A stretch of 7,224 bases of DNA from Planctomycetota bacterium (GTDB lineage: Bacteria; Planctomycetota; Planctomycetia; Gemmatales; Gemmataceae). The notes under the pieces are model-generated. The model was given only the letters and a program-made list of their open reading frames with translations. It ran no database searches and was not told the origin of the DNA. How positions within the stretch are numbered: the stretch's first letter is position 1; each line of letters starts with the position of its first letter. Below are positions 1 through 5,485 of this stretch, one piece after another. The position numbers and the translations under genes are program-made. The DNA lies in contig JACQFG010000243.1 in the NCBI GenBank assembly GCA_016200155.1, positions 1-7,224 of the forward strand, written 5' to 3'.

Positions 1-1625
1 AGGATGAAACGCGCCCGCCGCGCGACGGCAAAGAACGAATCATGATCCTCGGCGGCGGGCCGAACCGCATCGGGCAGGGGATCGAGTTCGACTACTGCTG
101 CTGCCATGCGGCGTTTGCGTTGAAGGAGGCCGGCTTCGAAACGATCATCGTCAACTCGAACCCCGAGACGGTTTCGACTGACTATGACACCAGCGACATG
201 CTGTTCTTCGAGCCGTTGACGACGGAGGACGTGCTCAATATTTGCGATCGCGTGAAGCCGAAGGGGCTGATCGTGCAGTTCGGCGGGCAGACGCCGCTCA
301 ATCTAGCGAAGGCGCTGGAGGCGGCGGGGGCGCCGATCATCGGCACGAGCGTCGATTCGATCGATATCGCGGAGGATCGCAAGCGTTTCGGCGAGCTAGT
401 CGATCGCCTCGGACTGAAGCAGCCACAGGGCACGATGGTGCGCGATCTGCAAGGCGCAGTGTTTGCTGCGCGCGAGATGGGCTACCCGGTGCTCGTGCGG
501 CCCAGTTACGTGCTCGGCGGGCGGGGGATGGAGATTGTCTACGACGAAGACCGCATGAAGACGTTCGTCAACCAGGCGCTCGACGTCGCGGCCGGCAAGC
601 CGATCTTGATCGATCATTTCCTGGAGTCGGCGGTCGAGGTCGACGTCGATTGCCTGTGCGATGGGCAGCGCACGATCATCGGCGGCGTCATGCAGCACAT
701 CGAGGAGGCCGGCGTCCATTCGGGCGATTCCGCGTGCGTCATCCCGCCGTACAGCTTGCCGACGGAGGTCATCGAAGAGATCAAACGGCAAACGAAAGCG
801 ATGGCCCTGGAGCTGAAGGTCAAGGGCCTGATGAACGTGCAGTTCGCGGTCACGGGGATGAGGGGAAAACCAGCCGCTTGCGGCGTAGCACCTGCTGCGC
901 CGCAAGCGGCAACTGTCTATGTTCTCGAGGTGAATCCGCGCGCGAGCCGCACGGTGCCGTTCGTGGCCAAGGCGACCAATGTGCCGCTGGCGAAGATTGC
1001 GTCGCTGATCATGGCCGGCAAGACGCTGGATGAGCTGGGCATTCACGGCGAGGTGGTGCCGAAGCATTTCTCGGTCAAGGAGAGCGTGTTCCCGTTCAAC
1101 AAGTTCCCGGGCGTGGACATTATCCTTGGTCCGGAGATGCGTTCGACCGGCGAGGTGATGGGGATCGCGGACAGCTTCCCGATGGCGTTCGCGAAGAGCC
1201 AGATCGCTGCGAATGCGGCGCTGCCGACAGAGGGCACCGTGTTCATCAGCGTGAACGATCGCGACAAGCCGGACGTGGTCGCGGTGGGACGAACGCTGAT
1301 GGAGTTTGGTTATCGTCTGCTGTCGACGCGCGGCACAGCGAAGGCATTGCGGGCGGCGGGGGTCGAGGTGCAGGAGATTTCGAAGCTGCAGGAAGGCCGG
1401 CCGAACCTGATCGACTACATGAAGAACGGCGAAGTCGATCTCGTCATCAACACGCCGTCAGGCAAGGGGGCGCGCACGGATGAGGGGAAGATTCGCGCCG
1501 CGGCGGTGATGAACCGGGTGACCTGCATCACGACGCTCGCCGCCGCCGAGGCCGCCGTCGAGGCGTGCAAGGCGCTGCGGCAAGGAGAATTGACGGTAAA
1601 ACCATTGCAAGATTGGTTCGCGTGA
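1..1625 (+). CDS. carB: Carbamoyl-phosphate synthase large subunit, C-terminal half (5' end outside window)
   Basis: The frame is open from base 3, upstream of the first ATG at 42, and reads DETRPPRDGKERIMILGGGP, so the gene enters from the left and 42 is not its start. The visible part matches about residues 545-1073 of E. coli CarB. It holds the second ATP-grasp (carbamoyl-phosphate) domain, with GGGPNRIGQGIEFDYCC, ETVSTDYDTSD, RPSYVLGGRGMEIVYD and VHSGDSACVIPPYSLP, then the MGS-like allosteric domain from about 1230 (FISVNDRDKPDVVAVG, INTPSGKGARTDEG). CarB makes carbamoyl phosphate from glutamine-derived ammonia, bicarbonate and two ATP for pyrimidine and arginine synthesis, together with CarA. 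The metal ligands equivalent to E. coli Q829, E841 and N843 are present (codons 840-842, 927-929, 933-935). About 17 extra residues lie between them, encoded by a palindrome at 873-910. The last ~100 bp recur at 2258-2350. No terminator is seen after the stop. Confidence 0.98.
   Translation, partial: DETRPPRDGKERIMILGGGPNRIGQGIEFDYCCCHAAFALKEAGFETIIVNSNPETVSTDYDTSDMLFFEPLTTEDVLNICDRVKPKGLIVQFGGQTPLNLAKALEAAGAPIIGTSVDSIDIAEDRKRFGELVDRLGLKQPQGTMVRDLQGAVFAAREMGYPVLVRPSYVLGGRGMEIVYDEDRMKTFVNQALDVAAGKPILIDHFLESAVEVDVDCLCDGQRTIIGGVMQHIEEAGVHSGDSACVIPPYSLPTEVIEEIKRQTKAMALELKVKGLMNVQFAVTGMRGKPAACGVAPAAPQAATVYVLEVNPRASRTVPFVAKATNVPLAKIASLIMAGKTLDELGIHGEVVPKHFSVKESVFPFNKFPGVDIILGPEMRSTGEVMGIADSFPMAFAKSQIAANAALPTEGTVFISVNDRDKPDVVAVGRTLMEFGYRLLSTRGTAKALRAAGVEVQEISKLQEGRPNLIDYMKNGEVDLVINTPSGKGARTDEGKIRAAAVMNRVTCITTLAAAEAAVEACKALRQGELTVKPLQDWFA
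873..910. repeat. Palindromic element inserted in frame within carB
   Basis: Arms 873-890 and 893-910 pair along all 18 positions: 17 Watson-Crick pairs plus one G-U wobble (886/897), with CC at the apex. In the protein the segment reads PAACGVAPAAPQA, lying between QFAV and VYVLEVNPRA. In E. coli CarB those two strands are joined by only about four residues, against 21 here, so about 51 bp is extra. The frame is kept, and the insertion falls in the turn between two metal-ligand strands of the ATP-grasp fold. It resembles in principle the protein-coding palindromic elements known from Rickettsia, but its sequence is GC-rich (GCCGCTTGCGGC core) and I cannot assign it to a named family. Confidence 0.85.
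1518..1625 (+). repeat. Direct repeat, copy A: the working carB 3' end
   Basis: These last 36 codons of carB (starting VTCITTLAAAEAAVEACKAL) recur at 2258-2350. Copy B lacks 3 bp and 12 bp relative to copy A, both multiples of three. Over the last 69 bp the copies differ at only four positions. The repeat period is 725 bp, and the two small genes at 1790-2261 lie between the copies. Confidence 0.9.
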
Positions 1626-1789
1626 GGGGCGAATGGCATGGCACAACCAAACATATCGTTTGATGGATCGCCCGTTCAATTCCAGTTGGGTTCGCCCGTG
1701 CATGGAGCTAGATGGCGACGGCAGGTACACTATCAAAGCCGGCTTCGATCCGACTTACGGCCGAAAGCCCAGCGTGGGGGTTATTGGCA

Positions 1790-2026
1790 ATGGATTTCGA
1801 AATCATCGGCGAAATCACCGACGTCGAAACCTTCGCTGTTGGAAGTTCGATTCGCGAGGTTGGCCGACTACGGCGGATCTATGGTTCCGGTCGATGGCGA
1901 AAACGGAAGGGGAATGCGCAGGTGCGTTTCGAAGATGGCACTCTCGCCCGAGTCGAGGTCCATTGGTATGAGGCCCACGGCATCGGTCGGAAGGAATTGA
2001 AAATCAAACGCTTTCTGGATGAATGA
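1790..2026 (+). CDS. Small conserved-type hypothetical protein (78 aa)
   Basis: The product begins MDFEIIGEITDVETFAVGSS and ends GRKELKIKRFLDE. The central part is GRLRRIYGSGRWRKRKGNAQVRFEDGTLARVEVHWYEAHGIG. It looks like a compact, basic, soluble beta-rich protein with no signal peptide or membrane segment. I recall near-identical small uncharacterised proteins in cyanobacteria and planctomycetes, but cannot name a function. I chose ATG 1790 because the recalled family starts at MDFEIIGE. The frame stays open to an ATG at 1712, giving 104 aa, but those 26 extra residues look like non-coding spacer. A G-rich stretch (about 1775-1779) could serve as the ribosome site. The 164 bp between the carB stop and this start hold no convincing terminator or promoter. 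The gene overlaps the next one by 8 bp, which suggests a two-gene unit with coupled translation. Confidence 0.75.
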   Translation: MDFEIIGEITDVETFAVGSSIREVGRLRRIYGSGRWRKRKGNAQVRFEDGTLARVEVHWYEAHGIGRKELKIKRFLDE

Positions 2027-2261
2027 CATGACAAAGAAAAAAAAGACCGACAAGTTCCTGCTGTGTGTCAAGAACGACGACTACCCGGCCTCGCTTGAGG
2101 TGCGCAAAATCTATCGAGTGATTCCCGACGAGGCAGCCGCGGGTCGGCATTTTGTCCGCATCGTCGACGAATCGGGTGACGATTACCTCTACCCCGAAAG
2201 CTATTTCCTCGCCATCGAGTTGCCGAAAGCCGCTGCCACGGTTTTCGGGCAAGCGTCGTGA
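2019..2261 (+). CDS. Small conserved-type hypothetical protein (80 aa)
   Basis: The product has a Lys-rich start (MNDMTKKKKTDKFLLCVKND), then YPASLEVRKIYRVIPDEAAAGRHFVRIVDESGDDYLYPESYFLAIELP. It looks like a small soluble beta-barrel-like domain. I recall similar uncharacterised proteins of about 75 aa with the DYPASLEVRKIY and DESGDDYLYP signatures; no function is known to me. The start lies in ATGAATGA, which also carries the previous gene's stop, so translational coupling is likely. A second ATG at 2028 is equally possible, and neither has a strong ribosome site. The stop TGA (2259-2261) falls inside the beginning of the duplicated carB tail, so the last residues (about FGQAS) may have been shaped by that junction. 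Confidence 0.75.
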   Translation: MNDMTKKKKTDKFLLCVKNDDYPASLEVRKIYRVIPDEAAAGRHFVRIVDESGDDYLYPESYFLAIELPKAAATVFGQAS

Positions 2262-2350
2262 CCGTCACGACGCTCGCCGCCGTCGAGGCGTGTAAGGCGC
2301 TGCGGCAGGGAGAATTGACCGTAAAACCATTGCAAGATTGGTTCACGTGA
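2258..2350 (+). pseudogene. Duplicated carB 3' end fragment (direct repeat, copy B)
   Basis: Read from base 2258 this encodes VTVTTLAAVEACKALRQGEL followed by TVKPLQDWFT and a stop, which is the CarB C-terminus again. Compared with 1518-1625 it lacks 3 bp and an in-frame 12 bp. In the last 69 bp it has four substitutions: three synonymous third-position changes (Cys, Gln, Thr codons) and one Ala-to-Thr before the stop. Homology starts at the shared GTGACC and stops at the TGA. It has no start codon or ribosome site of its own and is only 30 codons, so it is a remnant rather than a gene. The mostly synonymous differences suggest that both copies spent time as the end of a functional carB. Confidence 0.88.
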
Positions 2351-2398
2351 CATAGAAATAGCGTTGCGTCTCGTCGAGTTCCTAACTGGAGTGCGCTA

Positions 2399-2614
2399 AT
2401 GGAAACTGCTCAGATTATTTATTCGCTTTCTGGCTGTTGCTGCTGCTTGCTCGTCATCGCCATCGCGGGAGGCGTGGCTTTCTTCATGATGAGCAAGAAG
2501 AAAGACGAAAAGAAGAAGGGCAAGGACGAAGACGAGGATGAGAAGGACGAAGGCAAGGAAGACGAAGAGAAAGAAGACAAGGATGAAGGCGGCGACGAAG
2601 GCGACGACGAGTGA
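2399..2614 (+). CDS. Small single-span membrane protein with charged Lys/Asp/Glu tail (71 aa)
   Basis: Residues 1-12 form a short N-terminus. A four-cysteine run (13-16) opens a hydrophobic segment (about 13-31, CCCCLLVIAIAGGVAFFMM). The rest (33-71) is almost only K, D, E and G, basic at first (SKKKDEKKKGK) and then strongly acidic (DEGGDEGDDE). The positive residues after the span suggest a cytoplasmic tail, N-out. GGAG at 2388-2391 stands 7 bases before the ATG, a good ribosome site. The coding strand of the tail (2493-2613) is almost pure purine with A/G triplets. The function is unknown. Low-complexity tails can be fortuitous, but the ribosome site, membrane span and following hairpin support a real gene. 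It follows the carB-tail remnant by 48 bp. Confidence 0.65.
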   Translation: METAQIIYSLSGCCCCLLVIAIAGGVAFFMMSKKKDEKKKGKDEDEDEKDEGKEDEEKEDKDEGGDEGDDE

Positions 2615-2630
2615 TGCGCCGTCGCATCTG

Positions 2631-2677
2631 AGCCCGAAGCGCATGCGAGGGACCGGCGCGGTCCCTCGCCTGTGCTT
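2631..2677. terminator. Hairpin between convergent genes; GAAGCG...GCGAGGGA repeat family
   Basis: An 11-bp perfect stem (2645-2655 with 2659-2669, loop GCG) extends outward to 19 positions (2637-2655 with 2659-2677) with one mismatch and one G-U wobble. It lies 16 bp after the stop of the 71-aa gene and 22 bp beyond the hemC stop on the other strand, so it is placed to end both transcripts. No clear T tract follows on either side, so efficient intrinsic termination is uncertain. The 22 bases at 2631-2652 match 3629-3650 at 18 positions, making this one of two copies of a repeat family in the window. Confidence 0.7.
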
Positions 2678-2699
2678 GACTTTCTCAATCCCGCAGCGG

Positions 2700-3614
2700 T
2701 CAAATGCTCTTGAGCAATTCTTCCGCGCCGCGCTCGCGCAGTTGCTGCGCGAGTCCCTGTCCCAGCAACTCGGCCTGCTCCATCGGCCCCGCAATCTCCG
2801 CCTCGACACGCTGCGTACCGTCGGGCGGCAGCACCACCCCACGCAGCGTTAACACCCCGCCCGCGATATTCGTGACCGCCCCGATCGGCACCTGGCAGCC
2901 GCCGCCCAGACCGCGCAGCATCGCTCGCTCCGCCAGGACCGCCCAGCGCGTCGGCATGTCGTTGAGCCGATCGAGGATCATCCGCGTCGCCGCGTCGTCC
3001 GTCCGGCATTCCAGGCCCAGCGCGCCCTGGCCCACCGCCGGGAACATCCACGCCGCATCGAGCACTTCCGTGATTTGATCCGCCAGCCCCAGACGCACCA
3101 GCCCGGCCTGGGCGAGAATCGTCGCATCGAGATCCTGGTCTGCGAGCTTGCGCAGCCGGGTCTCGACGTTGCCGCGAATGTCGATCAGCTTCAGGTCCGG
3201 CCGGCAATGCAAGAGCTGGTCCTTGCGCCGCAAGCTGCTCGTGGCGACGACCGCCCCGCTCGGCAAGTCGGCAAACGCCCGGTGTCTCTTCGAAACGAAC
3301 GCATCCCCCGTCGGGCCTCGCTTGGGCACCGCGGCGAGCATCAAGCCCGCGACGGCAAACGTCGGCAAGTCCTTCAAGCTGTGCACCGCGACATCGACCC
3401 GGCCGGCCTGCAGCGCCTGCTGGATCGCCTTCGTGAAGGCCCCCTCGCCGCCCAGCTGCACCAACGGCACATCGCGCACCTGATCGCCGACCGTTTCGAT
3501 CTCGACGAGTTCGACGGCACGCTCCGGGGCGGCGGCGCGCAGCAGCTCGGTGACGTGCCGGGCTTGCCAGAGCGCGAGCGGACTGCCGCGCGTGCCGATG
3601 CGAATGGTGGTCAT
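2700..3614 (-). CDS. hemC: Porphobilinogen deaminase (hydroxymethylbilane synthase)
   Basis: This 304-aa protein polymerises four porphobilinogens into hydroxymethylbilane in cytoplasmic tetrapyrrole (heme) synthesis. The start MTTIRIGTRGSPLALWQ is typical of the family. The active-site aspartate is D82 in VHSLKDLP. Substrate- and cofactor-binding arginines lie in ATSSLRR (124-130) and DIRGNVETRL (145-154). FPAVGQGALGLE is at 191-202. The dipyrromethane cofactor cysteine is C240 in GLGGGCQVPIGA. Length and motif order are normal, so the enzyme should be active. No Shine-Dalgarno sequence is visible: the bases before ATG 3614 are T-rich, and a long hairpin (3625-3681) ends 10 bases upstream. 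That hairpin may affect initiation or insulate hemC from the HIT gene, which lies 49 bp upstream in the same direction. Confidence 0.97.
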   Translation of the reverse strand: MTTIRIGTRGSPLALWQARHVTELLRAAAPERAVELVEIETVGDQVRDVPLVQLGGEGAFTKAIQQALQAGRVDVAVHSLKDLPTFAVAGLMLAAVPKRGPTGDAFVSKRHRAFADLPSGAVVATSSLRRKDQLLHCRPDLKLIDIRGNVETRLRKLADQDLDATILAQAGLVRLGLADQITEVLDAAWMFPAVGQGALGLECRTDDAATRMILDRLNDMPTRWAVLAERAMLRGLGGGCQVPIGAVTNIAGGVLTLRGVVLPPDGTQRVEAEIAGPMEQAELLGQGLAQQLRERGAEELLKSI

Positions 3615-3624
3615 GGCATCAAAA

Positions 3625-3681
3625 TCAGAGCCTGAAGCGTGAGCGAGGGAAGTTACCCTTCGCTCACGCTTCAGGCTCTGA
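3625..3681. repeat. Long hairpin between HIT gene and hemC; GAAGCG...GCGAGGGA repeat family
   Basis: Arms 3625-3649 and 3656-3681 are complementary over 25 pairs, with a single bulged base (one of the Ts at 3659-3660) and a 6-base loop (AAGTTA). The right arm overlaps the end of the HIT gene, supplying its last five codons (SEPEA) and the TGA. The left arm ends 10 bases before the hemC ATG. The segment 3629-3650 matches 2631-2652 at 18 of 22 positions, so this is a dispersed repeat and not a private terminator. It could act as a terminator, mRNA 3'-end stabiliser or translation modulator. It has no U tract. Confidence 0.85.
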
Positions 3682-4152
3682 CGCTTTCATCTCCTTGAGC
3701 TTGGTCCGCAACCGGGCGACGATTTCCGAACGCGGCAGGGCAGACGTTTGCAATCGCTTCTTTTCGCTTTCATCCCGGTCGGCGCGGTCGAGCGCGAGCC
3801 AGACGGCCTTCAGCGTATCGGGATCGTCGGCACCGCGCGGGAACAGGTGCCAGTGCAGGTGCGGGACCTGATTGCCGAGCAGCTCGCAGTTCAGCTTGCG
3901 TGGCGAAAAGGCGTCGGCGATGGCCCGTGTCAGGGTGGTCATTTCCTCAAGAAACGCGGTGCGAACCTCGTCCGGCAGGTGGAACAGCTCGACAGCATGG
4001 GTGCGCGATACGAGGATGCAATAGCCGGTGTAGTATTGCCACGGACCGAGGAGGGCGACGGAGTGCGGGAACTGCCAGACGATGTCGTCGGCAGGGCGTG
4101 CGTCGAGGTTGCAAAGGGGGCACGGCAAGCGGCGAAGACGCGTAATTACCAA
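3664..4152 (-). CDS. HIT-family nucleotide hydrolase/transferase
   Basis: The 162-aa product carries the histidine-triad signature VPHLHWHLF (H98, H100, H102, with hydrophobic residues between), and the upstream HIT strands YTGYCILVSRTHAVELFHLP (41-60) and NCELLGNQ (88-95). The HIT domain covers about residues 10-110 and is followed by a charged helical tail to 162. Family members hydrolyse or transfer nucleotides through a histidine-bound nucleotidyl intermediate; this one resembles the diadenosine-polyphosphate hydrolase branch, but the substrate cannot be read from sequence. The PCPLC motif (10-14) is a possible metal site, as in some HIT proteins. The start is taken as TTG at 4152, which overlaps the stop of the upstream TPM gene (TTGGTAA), implying coupled translation. 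No in-frame ATG or GTG lies before PCPLC, so the start is uncertain by a few residues. The last five codons and stop lie in a repeat hairpin. Confidence 0.87.
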   Translation of the reverse strand: MVITRLRRLPCPLCNLDARPADDIVWQFPHSVALLGPWQYYTGYCILVSRTHAVELFHLPDEVRTAFLEEMTTLTRAIADAFSPRKLNCELLGNQVPHLHWHLFPRGADDPDTLKAVWLALDRADRDESEKKRLQTSALPRSEIVARLRTKLKEMKASEPEA

Positions 4153-5246
4153 TCGCCGCCGCCGCCCCCGCCGCCGAAATCACCGCCGCCGCCACCGCCA
4201 CCGCCCCAGTCGCCGCCGCCACCGCCCCAGTCGCCGCCGCCGGCGTCAGCGCCCTTGTCGTCGCCGCCGCCGCCCCAATCGCCGCCGCCGGCATCATCGC
4301 CGCCGGATTTGTCGGTGAAGCCGCCGCCCTTGTCGTCATCGCCGCCGGCAGCGGCGCCACCGCCGCCCCAGTCGCCGCCGCCGGAAGCGCCGGTGTCCGT
4401 GTCTCCTTGATAGCCGCCGCCTGCGCCCGTGGACGCGTCCCCGCCGCCCCAGTTGACGCCGCCGCCGGAATTGTAAGACGCATGGCCGCCGAACATATTG
4501 TTGTAGATCCACATGCCTGCCATGGCGCCGAACATGCCGCCGAGCATGCCCGTGAAGAACCCGCCGCCGCCGCCCCCATAGCCGCCCCCGCCGTAGCCAC
4601 CGCCGCCGTAGCCCGGCGCGGCCGCCGGCGCGGTCAGCGCCCGCACGATGGCGAATATGACCCAGATGACGACCAGAACCACGAGAATGGTGCAGACCCA
4701 GCCCACCCAGGCCGGCACGCCCGCCTCTTTGTCGTCGTGGTGTTGTTGCTGCTGACCCTGCGCCGGCGCATTCTTTTTCGCATGATGCTGGTTCATCGTA
4801 TCCAGCACATAGTCGGCTACGCGCACCAGCAACTCGTCGGCCGGTGGCTTCTTGGAAATGATCTCCTCCACATGGTGGACATTGTCCGTGGTGAAATAGC
4901 CTTCGCTGCGCGTCTTGTTGCCGACCTCGATCCGATAGAACTTGGGCTTTTTGCTGAAAACGAGGTAAACGCCGTCGACCTTGTGATTCTGAAACCGATC
5001 ATGCGACCATTTGGCCCGGGCGTTCTCGTCCTCCGGCCCGGATTCGACGGTCTCGATGAACAGCTCTTTATGATGCTTGCGTGCAATGGATTCGATGATC
5101 GTGTCGGCCTTTTGTTTGGCCGCCCTGCCGAACACGCCGGCGTCGTCCTGGACGTGGCGAATGCGGGGATCCTGCGCCGACGCAGCGCTCAGGACCAGCC
5201 CGAAAAGAACGGTCAACAGCCCAGCCCGGCCGAGTGTACGCAACAT
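4146..5246 (-). CDS. Secreted/membrane TPM-domain protein with Gly-rich GDW-repeat tail
   Basis: The 366-aa product has a signal peptide (1-24, cut near SAASA-Q), a TPM-type (TLP18.3/Psb32/MOLO-1) domain at about 30-155 (DDAGVFGRAAKQKADTI, KELFIETVESG, VDGVYLVFSKKPKFYRIEVG), a His/Gln-rich linker (153-171), a membrane span (about 180-203, WVGWVCTILVVLVVIWVIFA), and a Gly-rich region to the end. The tail holds YGGGG repeats, a hydrophobic patch (229-252) and repeated GGGDWGGGG units (GDW at 291, 322, 338, 345, 364; GDF at 356), ending in Trp. TPM domain, span, Gly-rich tail ending in W is the layout of bacterial YgcG-type proteins, whose role is poorly defined; I infer an envelope location with the TPM domain outside. 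GGAG stands 9 bases before ATG 5246. The gene overlaps the HIT gene by 7 bp and is a paralogue of the gene at 5486-6346. Confidence 0.88.
   Translation of the reverse strand: MLRTLGRAGLLTVLFGLVLSAASAQDPRIRHVQDDAGVFGRAAKQKADTIIESIARKHHKELFIETVESGPEDENARAKWSHDRFQNHKVDGVYLVFSKKPKFYRIEVGNKTRSEGYFTTDNVHHVEEIISKKPPADELLVRVADYVLDTMNQHHAKKNAPAQGQQQQHHDDKEAGVPAWVGWVCTILVVLVVIWVIFAIVRALTAPAAAPGYGGGGYGGGGYGGGGGGFFTGMLGGMFGAMAGMWIYNNMFGGHASYNSGGGVNWGGGDASTGAGGGYQGDTDTGASGGGDWGGGGAAAGGDDDKGGGFTDKSGGDDAGGGDWGGGGDDKGADAGGGDWGGGGGDWGGGGGGGGDFGGGGGGGDW
4149..4405 (-). repeat. Low-complexity GGN-codon repeat encoding the Gly/Asp/Trp tail
   Basis: On the + strand this is a run of CCGCCG and CCACCG units broken by CCCCAGTC, the complement of the recurring Gly-Asp-Trp codons. 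It codes for the C-terminal GGGDWGGGG units of the TPM protein. The array is expected to vary in length by slippage. It also creates long open frames on the opposite strand that are not genes. Confidence 0.8.
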
Positions 5247-5288
5247 GTCGTTTTTCTCCCGTGGTTGGAATCGTCCGCGCCTATCTTA

Positions 5289-5421
5289 GAGCCCGTTGCA
5301 AATTCAACCTGTAGCCGCATTCGCCAGAATGCGGGGTTACTCGCCACGCTGCCCGCATTCTGGCGAATGCGGCTACAAGCGAAGTGAACAACGGGTCGGC
5401 GGTTAATTTTGCAACAAGGTC
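5289..5421. mobile_element. Candidate MITE (133 bp) with terminal inverted repeats and TTA target duplication
   Basis: The ends 5289-5308 and 5402-5421 are inverted repeats matching at 15 of 20 positions, sharing an unbroken GTTGCAAA. The element is flanked by TTA on both sides (5286-5288 and 5422-5424), as a 3-bp target duplication would look. The GAGC-type tip and a 3-bp TNA target recall the IS1031 branch of the IS5 family, but this is recall, not a match. There is no coding capacity. The inside holds the inverted REP pair at 5310-5377 and 24 bp of other sequence. With the bases on either side it fills the 239-bp gap between the two TPM genes. A 3-bp repeat is weak evidence alone; the paired ends make the case. 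Confidence 0.5.
5310..5377. repeat. Inverted REP pair (BIME-like), A-T version
   Basis: Each half is GTAG followed by a small hairpin: stem CCGCATTC, loop GCCA, stem GAATGCGG. The first half is on the + strand (GTAG 5311-5314); the second is identical and inverted (CTAC 5373-5376). The arms 5310-5335 and 5352-5377 are also complementary over all 26 bp around a 16-base spacer, so either one long hairpin or two short ones can form. GTAG/GTGG plus a hairpin is the hallmark of REP sequences recognised by RAYT (REP-associated Y1) transposases. It lies in the leader of the Gly-rich TPM gene and downstream of its paralogue, where it could act in RNA stability or termination. Confidence 0.85.
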
Positions 5422-5478
5422 TTATTCGTCCTTGTAACCATATTATTGCCGGCGCAGCCAAAGAAAGGAAGGGCCGGA

Positions 5479-5484
5479 ATTATA
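5479..5484 (-). promoter_or_regulatory. Possible -10 box (TATAAT) for the Gly-rich TPM gene
   Basis: A perfect TATAAT reads on the - strand just past the stop of the upstream paralogue, in an AT-rich patch of a GC-rich region. No good -35 is seen; the best candidate is a weak TGGAAA at 5509-5504. If used, the leader would be about 225 bases and carry the REP pair. The same bases read TATACT on the + strand, so this may be chance AT-richness. Confidence 0.3.
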
Positions 5485-5485
5485 C

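Noticed and set aside
1626..1700. Possible terminator after carB (GGGCGAA ... TTCGCCC)
   Set aside because: The complementary pieces are about 57 bases apart, short, and have no T tract.
1633..2000. Alternative + frames starting at 1633, 1638 and 1712
   Set aside because: The first two lack recognisable protein character and overlap the better-supported frame; the 1712 start only adds spacer-like residues before MDFEIIGE.
2399..2440. Lipoprotein signal (LSGC) in the 71-aa protein
   Set aside because: The cysteine precedes the hydrophobic segment instead of following it, and the N-terminus has no positive charge, so this is not a normal lipobox.
3748..4410. 220-codon + strand frame with a Pro-rich (PPPPPQSPPP) protein
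   Set aside because: It is the antisense of the Gly-rich tail and of the HIT gene; the CCG/CCA codons come from complementing GGN codons. The minus-strand genes have signal peptide, domain and motif support.
4407..5387. 326-codon + strand frame opposite the TPM gene
   Set aside because: It runs antisense to a well-supported gene, has no recognisable domain, and runs into the repeat element; a long frame is expected opposite GC-rich codons.
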